64,000 nt of DNA, taken from positions 62,001 through 126,000 of the forward strand of contig OY782760.1 of NCBI GenBank assembly GCA_963678205.1, written 5' to 3'. Shown here piece by piece: positions 29,759 through 39,051 of this stretch. How positions within the stretch are numbered: position 1 is the stretch's first letter; each line of letters opens with the position of its first letter. The notes under the pieces were generated by a model. That model saw only the letters and a program-made list of their open reading frames with translations. It searched no databases and was not told the origin of the DNA. The stretch comes from G963556115 sp963678205. GTDB lineage: Bacteria > Planctomycetota > SZUA-567. The translations under genes were made by a program, and so were the position numbers.

Positions 29759-30538
29759 ATGGAAAATTTCACCTATAAAAGCAGTGCAGGAATCACCGCA
29801 TTATCTGCTAGTATAAAAAACTTTTCATATAAAACTCATTGTCACGAAGAATATTCTATAGGTGTGACATTACACGGTATTCAAGAATACCATTTAAATG
29901 GCTCTTTACACTCATCACATAAAAGTGGAGTAATGCTTTTTAGTCCAGAGCAAGTACATGACGGAAATGCTCACAACCGTAAAGATGGTTTGGATTATGT
30001 TATGGTGTACATAAAGCCTGACTTATTTCTAGAGGCCTTAGGAGAAAAGGAAATTATAACATTTACATCACCAATTGTTTATGACAGAAAATTGGCTCAA
30101 GATATATTGGTGCTTTCCAGTGCAATTCTAAATCAAAAAGATGAAGCTTTATGTAGCGAACTATTACTAAATGTCACTAACAATTTCGCTTCGCCTCGCA
30201 TATATTCAAATTACAAACAAAACAATGCGTTTATAAATAAAGCCAAGGAAATAATGTATTATGAGATTGAAAGAGTACTAAAATTAGATGATATTTGTAA
30301 CGAATTCAATATGTCTAAATTTAAATTTATAAGAACATTCAAGGAAAATACTGGAATTTCACCATATCAATTTTTTTTAAATTCCAAAGTAATTCACGCA
30401 AAAAATCATCTCGAGAAAGAGAAAGATCTTTATGCAACTATAGTCAAATTCGGATTTACTGATCTATCCCACCTCAATAAACACTTTAAAAGAGTATACG
30501 GAATAACTGCATTTGAATATTTATCATATCTGAATTAA
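29759..30538 (+). CDS. AraC-family regulator, copy 2 (tandem paralogue)
   Basis: 259 residues, aligning without gaps to the regulator at 28686 and identical at most positions (about three quarters by eye), including the second helix-turn-helix and the C-terminus (ITAFEYLSYLN). The region before its start (ATTATCAATAGGAATAACAAAA) mirrors the end of the exporter gene plus ribosome binding site upstream of copy 1, so the duplication took in at least the tail of the exporter gene. The 293-bp spacer holds no intact gene. The sensing domain has changed more than the DNA-binding domain, suggesting a different signal or early redundancy. Confidence 0.92.
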   Translation: MENFTYKSSAGITALSASIKNFSYKTHCHEEYSIGVTLHGIQEYHLNGSLHSSHKSGVMLFSPEQVHDGNAHNRKDGLDYVMVYIKPDLFLEALGEKEIITFTSPIVYDRKLAQDILVLSSAILNQKDEALCSELLLNVTNNFASPRIYSNYKQNNAFINKAKEIMYYEIERVLKLDDICNEFNMSKFKFIRTFKENTGISPYQFFLNSKVIHAKNHLEKEKDLYATIVKFGFTDLSHLNKHFKRVYGITAFEYLSYLN

Positions 30539-30709
30539 AGACATAATTTAAAATAATGCACTTTTCCTTCTCAGGGCGACAAGCAATATTAAGCTTATTC
30601 AATTAAATAAAAGGGGAAACAATGCAAAAAGGTATTCTTCACATAATGACGAAATAAATATATTACTTGCCACATCAAGTAATAATTACTAAACCGCACT
30701 GAGCATTAA

Positions 30710-31381
30710 CTATTCAGAAATTTTCGGTCTAGTCGTTCTAACTCTTACAGGTTTCTGCTTCATGCTCTTCTTTGGGGGAGTAGGTCGAAAAACTCGTTGT
30801 TTACGAGGAGCCTCAATCTGCTCTTCTAGTTCTTGCCCCTTAGGCAGTTCTGCTTCAGATTCTAATACGTTTGAAGGTTGATCAAAGCTATACCCTGAAC
30901 GACTATCATTTCTACTATCAGATCGACGGTCACCCCTATTATCAGAACGCGAACGAGAATCCGAACGATCTACACCATTACGCCGCTTTTCTTCTAATTC
31001 CTGTTCTCTAACGTAAGCATTATAAAATGCATTAATATTAGCAGTAAGAATCCTAGCTGAAGCTTGCTTCTCTTCATCAGTTGCATCTGAATTTTCGTGA
31101 ACATGGAGACAATCAATAAGGATATCAGCTTTCGCATCATTACTTATATAATTATCCATAGCAGCTATGCGGTAATCTTTCAGATCGACTAAAGCGATGA
31201 ACTTCATATGAGAAATTTCAAGATCATACTTGCTCTTAACCTCTGCCAAAGTATCAGGTTTGCCAAATATTGTGAATACGATATTGCCAATATCTGCCAC
31301 TGAAGTAATTTCAATACGATTACCTTCTATAGACTTGATTTTAAATTTGATTGGCGCTGGGTCGAATGTAAACTCTCTCAT
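30710..31381 (-). CDS. Unknown protein with Arg/Ser/Asp-rich low-complexity tail
   Basis: 223 residues. Residues 1-125 look folded, with alternating beta/alpha character and no recognised family (FTIFGKPDTLAEVKSKYDLE, MKFIALVDLKDYRIAAMDNY). Residues about 138-163 are an RS/RD dipeptide-rich stretch (RSDSRSRSDNRGDRRSDS). The C-terminus (PPKKSMKQKPVRVRTTRP) is strongly basic. Such tails often bind nucleic acid; that is inference. It stands alone on the minus strand, 3' to the flotillin gene but separated from it by a terminator. Confidence 0.7.
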   Translation of the reverse strand: MREFTFDPAPIKFKIKSIEGNRIEITSVADIGNIVFTIFGKPDTLAEVKSKYDLEISHMKFIALVDLKDYRIAAMDNYISNDAKADILIDCLHVHENSDATDEEKQASARILTANINAFYNAYVREQELEEKRRNGVDRSDSRSRSDNRGDRRSDSRNDSRSGYSFDQPSNVLESEAELPKGQELEEQIEAPRKQRVFRPTPPKKSMKQKPVRVRTTRPKISE

Positions 31382-31569
31382 TATTTCTCATAACTCCTCA
31401 TTTAGATATCTGATATCCTAAATACTAGCGAAAAAAATAGTTTTGTCAATTTAATCTATAAATTACTATGATCCTGTAAAACTTTATTTTGTGAAAGAAT
31501 AATTAGGTTATTAACTATCACTTATCTTTAAGGTTTAATATTCTTTTACTAACTATATAATGGCCAATT

Positions 31570-31626
31570 ATGCAAAAAGCTTTACTTATATTAAAGACAT
31601 TCTCATCTTAAATATAAGTAAAGCTT
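31570..31626 (-). terminator. Terminator after the flotillin gene
   Basis: AAGCTTTACTTATATT (31577-31592) pairs perfectly with AATATAAGTAAAGCTT (31611-31626), a 16-bp stem with an 18-nt loop. The minus strand continues as TTTTTGCAT. It lies 50 bp past the flotillin stop. Confidence 0.85.
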
Positions 31627-31675
31627 ATCAGTATTATAATAAAATACCAAGAGCTATTATGTAAAAAACTAATAA

Positions 31676-33076
31676 CTAGTTTTTTTCTATATCTTTAGAA
31701 ACTTCTACTGATTCCTGAGTGTCAGTACCAAGCCACTTAGGTAACTCCATGCCAGACATTTTAAACATTTCTTGAATTGGTGGTACTGTTTGAAGCATTC
31801 CCCTAACAAAGTTAGCAGTAGATGTGTTTCCATCGCCTCCTGTACCACTATCCCAAACTGTTATTTTGTCAATATTAATCCCACTTATTGCATCAACTTG
31901 AATCTTCATAAGATTTTCTAACTTATCTGCAATCATCATCATAACAGCCTGCTCAGGTGCACCGCCAACAGCTTTAACAGTTTCTCCAAAACCTTTAGCC
32001 ATCTGCTTAAGAATTTCGTAATTACCTTCTGCCTCAGCTTTCATTTTAGCAAATACAGCTTGTGCCGAACCTTCGGCTTCAATACGCATCTTCTCAGCTT
32101 CAGCCTGAGCGTTAATAATTATTTCCTGTTTAGAAATTTCAGCAGGAACAACTTTGCTGGCAATCTCTTTCTGGCGGTTTAATTCTGCTAGTGTTTTCTG
32201 TGTTTCAACCTGCGCAATATAACCTTCTTTTTCTGCATTGGCACTCTGAACAGATTCTGCAGCAATTGCTTTCGAATGAGCTTTTGCTTCATTTTCCCTT
32301 CTATCTGCATCTGAATCAGCTTTTACAATCAATGCCTTATTCTCACCACGTACCGCTTCTGCTTCAGCAGAAGCGACCTGAATACGCCGTTCCTGATCTG
32401 CTTTAGCCTTACCAGTTTCACCAGCTCTCACCTGTTCAGCAACATCAATCTTAGCTTGTTCAGTAGCAATAGCCGCTGCTTTTTTACCTAAAGCCTCAAT
32501 ATAGCCTGATTCGTCTGTAATATCTTTTATATTAACATTTATCAAATCAAGGCCGATTTTATTGAGTTCAATTCCTAAATTATCAGTTACATTTTCGATA
32601 AATTTATCACGATCAGCATTTATATCTTCTATAGACATTGTCGCAATAACCTGCCTAAGCTGCCCAAAAATTATATCTTCAGCTTGTTTCTCTATCTGGC
32701 TTATACCTAGATCAAGTAATCGTTCTGCTGCATTCTGCATAATAGTTACTGAATTTGATATGGCTATTGTAAAGGATGCAGGGACATTTACACGTATATT
32801 CTGTTTAGAAAGAGCTCCTCGCAAATCAATATCAATTTGCATAGGAATAAGACTTAGCCATTTATAGGACTGAACTATTGGCCAGATAAATGCCGCACCA
32901 CCATGAACACACTTAGCGGTTCGCTTTTGCCCATCAACTGACTTGCCAATCATACCGTAAATAACAAGTATTCTGTCGGAAGGGCATTTTTTGTAAAAAG
33001 AAAGAACTCCAATCACGATAGCAAACAAACCAACTATAATAATAATTGGCACAATACTCAATGGTAACAAATCCAT
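31676..33076 (-). CDS. Flotillin-family membrane scaffold protein
   Basis: 466 residues. An N-terminal membrane anchor (LSIVPIIIIVGLFAIVIGVL) is followed by an SPFH/band-7 domain to about residue 190 (FTIAISNSVTIMQNAAERLL, IGLDLINVNIKDITD). An Ala/Glu-rich coiled coil with repeated EAEA-type units spans about 195-380. The glycine-rich C-terminal region (VWDSGTGGDGNTS) is characteristic of bacterial FloT-type flotillins. The family organises membrane microdomains. It is encoded 29 bp after an NfeD-type gene, the usual YuaF-YuaG pairing. Confidence 0.94.
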   Translation of the reverse strand: MDLLPLSIVPIIIIVGLFAIVIGVLSFYKKCPSDRILVIYGMIGKSVDGQKRTAKCVHGGAAFIWPIVQSYKWLSLIPMQIDIDLRGALSKQNIRVNVPASFTIAISNSVTIMQNAAERLLDLGISQIEKQAEDIIFGQLRQVIATMSIEDINADRDKFIENVTDNLGIELNKIGLDLINVNIKDITDESGYIEALGKKAAAIATEQAKIDVAEQVRAGETGKAKADQERRIQVASAEAEAVRGENKALIVKADSDADRRENEAKAHSKAIAAESVQSANAEKEGYIAQVETQKTLAELNRQKEIASKVVPAEISKQEIIINAQAEAEKMRIEAEGSAQAVFAKMKAEAEGNYEILKQMAKGFGETVKAVGGAPEQAVMMMIADKLENLMKIQVDAISGINIDKITVWDSGTGGDGNTSTANFVRGMLQTVPPIQEMFKMSGMELPKWLGTDTQESVEVSKDIEKN

Positions 33077-33105
33077 AAATATCCTTTCACATATATTTAA
33101 ATTAC

Positions 33106-33651
33106 TTACAATGATTTAACTAAAACAAGATTAGAGCCGAGTACCTCTGCAACAACTATTGGCGTGTGACTTGGAATATTTGTATCTGACTTAGCATATA
33201 CCTCATGCAGACCTCCACCATAACTAATATGAACCAAACCAGGTTTTTCTAAAGTAATTGGAGTATAAGTCGTGCCATATGCTCCAATTGTTGCTTTAAT
33301 ATCAAACGCGTTGTTCTCGCTTAATTTACTTATTGCTCTTATAACGATAAAATTTAGAAACATAGCAAATAGCCCTACTACAGATCCTGCAATAAATGAA
33401 ACGCTTTGGCTGATATCGTAACCACTTAAAATAAAAGCAGTCCATCCTAAGCAAGCGAAAAATGAGACCATATTTCTAATAGTAAAAAAGCTTACCCCAT
33501 CATCATCCAAGCCGCCAAAAGTATCAAAAGAATCTATACTAAAACCAGAAAATGTAAGTACAACCTGAATAATAAATATAAGGGTAAAAAATAATGCTAT
33601 ACAAATCATTAATTGCTCAAAGCTTGACCAATTATTCCAGATTTCATCCAT
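33106..33651 (-). CDS. NfeD-like membrane protein, flotillin partner
   Basis: The frame is open to an ATG at 33720. The ATG at 33651 (MDEIWNNWSSFEQ), preceded by GGGATG, is the more likely start and gives 181 residues. Three membrane segments (LMICIALFFTLIFIIQVVL; NMVSFFACLGWTAFIL; VSFIAGSVVGLFAMFLNFIV) precede a C-terminal OB-fold (IGAYGTTYTPI, GLVHISYGGGLHEVYAKSD, VLGSNLVLVKSL) typical of NfeD. Together with the flotillin it likely forms a membrane microdomain or membrane-stress complex. Confidence 0.85.
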   Translation of the reverse strand: MDEIWNNWSSFEQLMICIALFFTLIFIIQVVLTFSGFSIDSFDTFGGLDDDGVSFFTIRNMVSFFACLGWTAFILSGYDISQSVSFIAGSVVGLFAMFLNFIVIRAISKLSENNAFDIKATIGAYGTTYTPITLEKPGLVHISYGGGLHEVYAKSDTNIPSHTPIVVAEVLGSNLVLVKSL

Positions 33652-34136
33652 TTTAACATCCCGATTATGCATAAAGTAAGAAGTGTAACTTGAAATTAAA
33701 ATTAACCAACTATAACACATTGCGTATTGCGCATAAGATAATATTATAAAATTGATTAAAAATCAACTTATTTATAATTATATTTCGGTCCAATGCGTAG
33801 TACACGATCACCGCATAGATCAACTTACATATAAAATTATATCTCAGGTGCAAACTAATTATGACAATAAGAATTTTCTTCTCTATACAAACAAGATCAG
33901 ACTACTTATACTTAATTACCTCGAATTACACTATAATGTATGTTTAAAATTTTTGGTTCTACAATAATTAATCCATTTAAGAAATGCTAAATAAAACTGT
34001 AAATTATCGAAGATTTTCTTGTCTACTAAACCCACACCTTTATATCTAGCTATTAATTCAACCAAACCTTTCAGAAAGTACAATAAACTTTTAAAAACTC
34101 AAACAACACATAGAAGATCTAATACCGTATAAAATC
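33652..34136. other. Intergenic region, left chromosomal flank of the island
   Basis: A/T-rich, with no gene I can support; a 71-codon open frame at 33752-33967 has no ribosome binding site and a biased composition. It must contain the nfeD-flotillin promoter. Confidence 0.5.
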
Positions 34137-34181
34137 CATAAAAATAGTGTCGAGCGCACACAAAGTACACTCGACACTATT
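34136..34181 (-). terminator. Orphaned original terminator of the tRNA-Leu gene
   Basis: AATAGTGTCGAG (34143-34154) pairs perfectly with CTCGACACTATT (34170-34181), followed on the minus strand by TTTTATGG. It directly abuts the left att repeat. If the island is removed, the tRNA-Leu CCA end falls about 10 nt before this hairpin, so it is best read as the tRNA terminator stranded by insertion. Confidence 0.75.
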
Positions 34182-34182
34182 T

Positions 34183-34216
34183 ATACAAATTGGTGGGCAA
34201 GACGGGACTTAAACCC
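34183..34216. repeat. Left attachment site of the island
   Basis: Bases 34183-34210 are identical to 60232-60259. After one mismatch (A for G), five more bases agree. The block equals the tRNA-Leu 3' end (T-arm 3' half, acceptor stem, CCA) plus 8 bp beyond it. The sequence after 34216 no longer matches the tRNA, so this is an att copy and not a second gene. Confidence 0.92.
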
Positions 34217-34493
34217 AGCAAGTAAACCAGATAACTCAAATACAAAAAAACAACTTACAGAATCACAAAAACACCACTCTGCCTACAGTCTGCCCAAAAT
34301 TTCAAGCACTATTTTCCGAGAAAAAGCCACAAAAAACGTGCTACTTGACGACATCCTAAACCAGCACGATTTATCTCTAGCCCAAGCAATACAAGCAATC
34401 GAACAACTCACAGTAAGCAGTAGTACAAAAATCGAGCTTATAAAAGAACTAGTAACAAAGCTGACAGTGCCCTCAAAGCAAAAAGCACCATAG
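34188..34493 (+). pseudogene. Detached C-terminal tail of the island integrase
   Basis: From the att repeat a frame runs NWWARRDLNP and continues with 92 further codons to TAG at 34491-34493, with features of a real protein (LLDDILNQHDLSLAQAIQAI, KIELIKELVTKLT). The same NWWARRDLNP in the same frame occurs at the end of the integrase remnant at the other island end. In an excised circle the two parts would be joined as one reading frame. No start codon or ribosome binding site precedes it in the integrated form, so it is silent here. Confidence 0.65.
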
Positions 34494-34505
34494 AGTTGAG
34501 TTTCA

Positions 34506-34559
34506 AGTTATGAATTCCGCTTCGGGCTACGCCCTACGTTTCATTCATAACTATTTTAT
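34506..34559 (+). terminator. Hairpin after the detached integrase tail
   Basis: AGTTATGAAT (34506-34515) pairs with ATTCATAACT (34543-34552). An inner GGGC-TAC-GCCC hairpin lies between, and ATTTTATA follows. It sits 13 bp after the tail stop codon and would terminate integrase transcription in the circular form. Confidence 0.6.
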
Positions 34560-34652
34560 ATGCACCTTAAATTATTAATATTTTTGTCTGGAAAATTAGA
34601 CCACCTTAACCTATAATAATTATAAATTCAACCTATAAAGTAATGTATATAT

Positions 34653-35651
34653 ATGATAATAACAAAAACTCCTTTTAGAATCTCCTTTTTTGGGGGTGGA
34701 ACTGATTTTCCTGAGTTTTTCCAAGAACACGGAGGATGTGTTCTCAGTACAACCATTGATCATTACTGTTATATCTCATGTAGAAAACTCCCACCATTTC
34801 TAAGGTTTAATTATTCTATTAGATATAGTATAACAGAACAATGTAAAGAAATTGAAAATATTCAGCACAACTCTGTTAGAGAGTGCCTTCGTTACTTGTC
34901 TTTTAAAGGTGGGGTTGAAGTATCACATAGCGGCGACCTTCCATCATATTCTGGTGTGGGCTCAAGCTCCGCTTTCTGTATTGGTTTTTTGAATGCGTTG
35001 TATGGTCTTTCCTCACAAATGATAAGTAAGCGTCAAGTAGCAAAGCTAGCAATATATATCGAACGGGAAATGATCGGAGATAATGTCGGGTTTCAAGACC
35101 AAATTGCAACCTCTTTTGGTGGTTTCAATAAAATATCCTTCTCAGATAAAGATAATTTCTGGGTAACGCCTATGACAATTCCCCAAGAAAAAATTGAACA
35201 ATTAAGTGATGAGCTCATTCTCATCTATACAGGTATTTGGAGAGCGTCTACAGATATTACAGAAGATCTTTTAAAGAATACTAAATCGAAGAAAAACGAA
35301 CTGCTCGAACTTAAATCCATGGTTAATGAGGCTGTTGAAATTCTAAGTAATTCTGGAAATTTAAAGGATTTTGGGCGGTTACTCCACGAAAGCTGGAAGA
35401 TAAAACGTTCTCTAAGCAAAAAAGTATCAACAGACGATATGGATCGCATCTACAATCGGGCACTTGATGCAGGAGCATTGGGAGGTAAAATATGCGGTGC
35501 AGGAGGTGGCGGATTCTTTCTGTTTTATGTTCCTCGTGAAAATCGTGAAAATTTCCTTACTGAATTTGATGAGTTTCTTCAAGTCCCATTTAATTTCGAG
35601 AATTTAGGCTCGCAAATTGTATACTACTCTGCAACTAAACCTTATCAATAA
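34653..35651 (+). CDS. hddA: D-glycero-D-manno-heptose 7-phosphate kinase-like GHMP kinase (HddA type)
   Basis: 332 residues. The N-terminus ITKTPFRISFFGGGTDFPEF is the signature of HddA-type kinases. The GHMP ATP-binding motif is PSYSGVGSSSAFCIGFLNAL near residue 95, and the C-terminal GHMP motif is GGKICGAGGGGFFLFY. The family adds the 1-phosphate on heptose-7-phosphate on the way to GDP-D-glycero-D-manno-heptose; related members phosphorylate fucose. An hddC-like gene follows after 9 bp, supporting the heptose role. GmhA and GmhB are not in the window. Confidence 0.85.
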   Translation: MIITKTPFRISFFGGGTDFPEFFQEHGGCVLSTTIDHYCYISCRKLPPFLRFNYSIRYSITEQCKEIENIQHNSVRECLRYLSFKGGVEVSHSGDLPSYSGVGSSSAFCIGFLNALYGLSSQMISKRQVAKLAIYIEREMIGDNVGFQDQIATSFGGFNKISFSDKDNFWVTPMTIPQEKIEQLSDELILIYTGIWRASTDITEDLLKNTKSKKNELLELKSMVNEAVEILSNSGNLKDFGRLLHESWKIKRSLSKKVSTDDMDRIYNRALDAGALGGKICGAGGGGFFLFYVPRENRENFLTEFDEFLQVPFNFENLGSQIVYYSATKPYQ

Positions 35652-35660
35652 TACTTTAGT

Positions 35661-36425
35661 ATGATCGCTAAATATATGAGCAATTCAAACAAACCTAGTT
35701 TACATGATTTTACAGGCTGCATACTTGCAGGTGGATTTGGCACACGCTTGAAAGAGTGTGTAAGTGACAAGCAGAAAGTTTTAGCAGATGTAGGTGGTAA
35801 GCCATTTATGGACTATATTCTAAATCAATTCTCACATGCTGGCATTAGCAAGTGTATTCTCTGTACTGGGTACTTATCTCACCAAGTAGAAGATCACTAT
35901 GGATCAAATTTTAATAGAATGAAATTAGTATATTCTGCTGAAAAAGAACCACTTGGAACGGCAGGAGCAATAGTTAATGCTAAAGAGTACATCGACACTG
36001 AATATATTATTGTTGCAAATGGCGACTCATACCTTGATGTAAATTTAGCAGAATTCACTAAGAGTTATATCGATTCAGGTGTAGATGCAATGATACTATT
36101 GAAAGAACTTGATAATGTCGCACGTTACGGAAAAATAGTAATTGACAAAAACAATATTATCAGAAATTTCATTGAAAAATCCGGCAATAAAGAAGAAGGT
36201 GTTATTAATGCAGGTATATACTACTTGAAGAAATCTTTTATTGATTCTATCTCACCAGAAGGATGCATTTCATTTGAGAAAGACCTTTTTCCGACTACTG
36301 TTAAACAAGAACAGCTTATAGGTATCCCATGCAAAGAAGTATTTATTGATATAGGTGTCCCTGAATCCTATAAATATGCCCAACATCTTGCAAAGAAATT
36401 TTTTTATGGAAATATTTGGCACTAA
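35661..36425 (+). CDS. hddC: Sugar-1-phosphate nucleotidyltransferase (HddC type)
   Basis: 254 residues of an NTP-transferase fold. The signature ILAGGFGTRLKECVSDKQKV is near residue 20. The substrate-binding Asp and Gly residues are in YIIVANGDSYLD, and the sugar-binding region is GVINAGIYYLKK. In HddA-HddC pairs this enzyme makes GDP-D-glycero-alpha-D-manno-heptose. The first methionine and one at codon 6 are both possible starts, neither with a good ribosome binding site. The 3' end overlaps the convergent methyltransferase gene by 4 bp. Confidence 0.83.
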   Translation: MIAKYMSNSNKPSLHDFTGCILAGGFGTRLKECVSDKQKVLADVGGKPFMDYILNQFSHAGISKCILCTGYLSHQVEDHYGSNFNRMKLVYSAEKEPLGTAGAIVNAKEYIDTEYIIVANGDSYLDVNLAEFTKSYIDSGVDAMILLKELDNVARYGKIVIDKNNIIRNFIEKSGNKEEGVINAGIYYLKKSFIDSISPEGCISFEKDLFPTTVKQEQLIGIPCKEVFIDIGVPESYKYAQHLAKKFFYGNIWH

Positions 36426-37375
36426 TTAGTCAAGACCTTCTCCCATACCAATAAATTATGAAGATAGTATTCTCCTCCAAACCCAGGACAAGAATCATTT
36501 AAGATCTTTATCTTTCCAGTTAAGCATATATCTGATATATATGAGTATAACCCATTTAGATATCCGCGTGCTTGGCAATAATTATGTGAAAGTAATTGCC
36601 AGAAATTATCATCATCATATGCTTCTACAAAAGGTTCCCAGTGAATAATCCTCTGAGGCGATTTTTGTTGCATGAAATCAAAGAAAGCCTTGAAGTTTAC
36701 TCCAATTTGTTCCATGGAGGTATAGGTAAGAAACATTGATTCACTTTCAACAGGTAGCGATTCATCTGGTGCTAACATGTCAAATCTTTCTCCGCGGATT
36801 TTATTTGACAGGTGTGCATTCATTCTATTGATAATCTCAACCGCGTTTTCACACCAATCAAGGCCAATAATTTGTTTGTCTGGGAATAACTTATGCAATA
36901 TAAAAACATTCAAACCACTTCCACAACCAAATTCGTAAATATTTGATGCTTGGGAGAGATATTTGCTAAAAATAGCTATTGCAGATAGTATCGCTAAGTC
37001 ATAGTTTAACTGAGGATTTTTGGGGATAATTAAATTGTTATCATATAGTAAGTAAGAGACACCTCGATAGTAACCAGGTTTAATATTTTCAAGGGTAATC
37101 CCATTTTTAGAGACTTTATTTAGATTTTCCAACCATCCATTATTGAACGCTTCATAGTTAACCTGTCTGTCTAAGCTTTTTCGCGAATACAGCATTCTTT
37201 GTAATATTAAGTGAATATATGCTTCTTTTTCTTTTTCAGTTGGATAGCGCCAAGAAGTATCAATCTTAGAATAATACTCATAGAAGTAATTTGGGATATT
37301 GCAATCTATATCAAACCTGCTAAGAATATCAGCATCAGAAATACTAAATTCAAACTTATTATTACTTTTTGTCAT
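36422..37375 (-). CDS. Class I SAM-dependent methyltransferase
   Basis: 317 residues. The SAM-binding motif I is IYEFGCGSGLNVFIL near residue 145, followed by an acidic loop end in IIGLDWCENAVEI. MLAPDESLPVESESMFLTYT matches later methyltransferase motifs. The N-terminal 130 residues are of unknown type, perhaps substrate-recognising. It is the last gene of a minus-strand glycan-modification run and converges with hddC with a 4-bp overlap. The acceptor is probably a sugar or lipid-linked glycan. Confidence 0.8.
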   Translation of the reverse strand: MTKSNNKFEFSISDADILSRFDIDCNIPNYFYEYYSKIDTSWRYPTEKEKEAYIHLILQRMLYSRKSLDRQVNYEAFNNGWLENLNKVSKNGITLENIKPGYYRGVSYLLYDNNLIIPKNPQLNYDLAILSAIAIFSKYLSQASNIYEFGCGSGLNVFILHKLFPDKQIIGLDWCENAVEIINRMNAHLSNKIRGERFDMLAPDESLPVESESMFLTYTSMEQIGVNFKAFFDFMQQKSPQRIIHWEPFVEAYDDDNFWQLLSHNYCQARGYLNGLYSYISDICLTGKIKILNDSCPGFGGEYYLHNLLVWEKVLTN

Positions 37376-37389
37376 AATCTTTCCTACAC

Positions 37390-37905
37390 CTAGTTAACAT
37401 AGTGTCCAAGTTCATCTCGCATTGATAGTATTGGCTCTTTTATCGGCCACCAAAAATCAAATTTTGGATCATTCCATTTTATTGTAAATTGTCCACGCGG
37501 ATTGTAATATGTATTCTGCTTATAATGGAATATTGCGTAATCAGAAAGTATTAAGTGCCCATTCCCAAATTTTGGTGGAATCAAAACTTGCATCCTGTTT
37601 TTCTCAGATAATGTGAAGGCCTGCCATTGCTTATACTGCTTACTTTCAGGGTCATTGTTTACTACTACGAGATAAAACTTCCCTTTGAGGCATGAAACAA
37701 GCTTGTATGTCTCTTCATCACCGTGTAATCCTCGTAATACACCTTTGGTTGAGGTCGATATGTCATCCTGAACAAAGTCTATGTTTATTCCAGCATTATT
37801 GTAAAATTCTTTGTTGTAAAGTTCAACATAAGTGCCACGGTGGTCTTCAAATTCGTCGAGATGAACTGTTACGACACTATCAAGTTTTGTTTTTTCTACA
37901 CGCAT
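37390..37905 (-). CDS. RmlC-like sugar epimerase (cupin)
   Basis: 171 residues, one cupin domain. The order VLRGLHGDEETYKLVSCLKG, then PPKFGNGHLILSDYAIFHYK is that of dTDP-4-dehydrorhamnose 3,5-epimerases. The catalytic His is in RGLHG, and a Tyr lies in the FHYKQNTYYNP segment. RmlA, B and D are absent. Close relatives in capsule clusters act on GDP-4-keto-heptoses (DdahB/MlghB-type), which fits the hddA/hddC genes nearby. Fifteen bases separate it from the next gene, so it is cotranscribed with the run. Confidence 0.82.
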   Translation of the reverse strand: MRVEKTKLDSVVTVHLDEFEDHRGTYVELYNKEFYNNAGINIDFVQDDISTSTKGVLRGLHGDEETYKLVSCLKGKFYLVVVNNDPESKQYKQWQAFTLSEKNRMQVLIPPKFGNGHLILSDYAIFHYKQNTYYNPRGQFTIKWNDPKFDFWWPIKEPILSMRDELGHYVN

Positions 37906-37937
37906 TATATCTCTCTTTAATTATATATAGTTCTTAC

Positions 37938-39026
37938 CTAAGTAAAAATTTTACGAATTTCCTTTTCGAGGTTGATAGCCTTCTCGGCAAAATCTTTATC
38001 GACCTTATTCAGAGAATTTTGATTTAGAGCTATAAATCTCCTAAATTGACTGTAATTTTCGATAACGCCTCTAGGAGAAATTTTATCCCAGAAACATTCT
38101 GCCTCCGGTTGAAGTATAAACTTACTCTGCAGTCTATTTGTAACTGATTGCATATCAGAGTCATTATGAGGATGACAGTCATAATTGTCCGAATATACTC
38201 CATACTTAGTACTCTGTTTAGCAAACTCAAGATATGTATCCACCTGCTCTCCAGTCATTTCCTGAAAAGAGATAACATTTAACATAATCGCTATGTTCTT
38301 TAATGCTTTTAGACGTGACAAAACAAAGTGTGGCAAAAAAATAAAATCGTAAGTCAAAAGTTCATTTTTGATAAAGCCATCTGTGAATGTTTCTTTATCA
38401 TAAATATAATACTTCGCACCCGGATTATTGATTAGTATAAAAGGGATCTGAAAAATCAACATTTCCGGAAGATCTAGCAGAATACCTGAAGTTCGTTGTG
38501 AAAATGCATGAAATAAACCATGTGAAAGTCCTCCATGCCCTCCACCAATCTCAAGTATTGCTTGCTTTTGCGGGGAGTTTATAATCTCTTCAGCAATTCC
38601 AGAAAGAAACAAGTATGTGGTGCATAACTGATATCTGACAATACTGCCGTTAATAATTTTATCATTGATTCTAAATCCTGGGGTAAAAGGTAATGCTTCG
38701 CATTCAGGCTCACTCAAGCAGAACGAATCAGGCATACCCTTACAACAGAGATTATACATCAATGCCCTTTTGTCCGTCTTTATATCTATAGGTGGCCATG
38801 GGTGAAAGAATTTTAGCAGGTCGCTTCCGGTAAACAAGTCACAATGATAGCGGATCTGTTTGAAGTCCTCTGCACTAAGATTTTGGATATACCTTAGGAC
38901 ACTTGTCACTGATTTCCATATTATAGAAGGAGCAAACACACCAACTAAATGCTCTTCTTTCTGTTCAGCGATCATCTTCTTGACAAGTCTCTTTGTTTCA
39001 GAAACAGTTTCATTAAAATTTTGCAT
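37938..39026 (-). CDS. Putative sugar O-methyltransferase (NanM-type family)
   Basis: 362 residues. A SAM-binding motif ILEIGGGHGGLSHGLFHAF lies near residue 180, followed by LLDLPEM, a combination seen in the putative sugar O-methyltransferase family found in surface-polysaccharide loci. The N-terminal half binds no known cofactor. It lies 25 bp after the radical SAM gene at 39052 and 32 bp before the RmlC-like gene, all on one strand. Confidence 0.72.
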   Translation of the reverse strand: MQNFNETVSETKRLVKKMIAEQKEEHLVGVFAPSIIWKSVTSVLRYIQNLSAEDFKQIRYHCDLFTGSDLLKFFHPWPPIDIKTDKRALMYNLCCKGMPDSFCLSEPECEALPFTPGFRINDKIINGSIVRYQLCTTYLFLSGIAEEIINSPQKQAILEIGGGHGGLSHGLFHAFSQRTSGILLDLPEMLIFQIPFILINNPGAKYYIYDKETFTDGFIKNELLTYDFIFLPHFVLSRLKALKNIAIMLNVISFQEMTGEQVDTYLEFAKQSTKYGVYSDNYDCHPHNDSDMQSVTNRLQSKFILQPEAECFWDKISPRGVIENYSQFRRFIALNQNSLNKVDKDFAEKAINLEKEIRKIFT

Positions 39027-39051
39027 AGTTCAATACTTTCCTCAAAATATT

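Noticed and set aside
33752..33967. 71-codon plus-strand ORF
   Set aside because: No ribosome binding site, A/T-driven composition and no recognisable motif.
34183..34216. A second tRNA-Leu gene
   Set aside because: Only the 3' end of the tRNA is present and the sequence diverges after 34216; it is an att repeat.
36422..36425. Gene fusion or frameshift at the hddC/methyltransferase border
   Set aside because: It is a 4-bp overlap of two convergent stop codons; both genes are complete.
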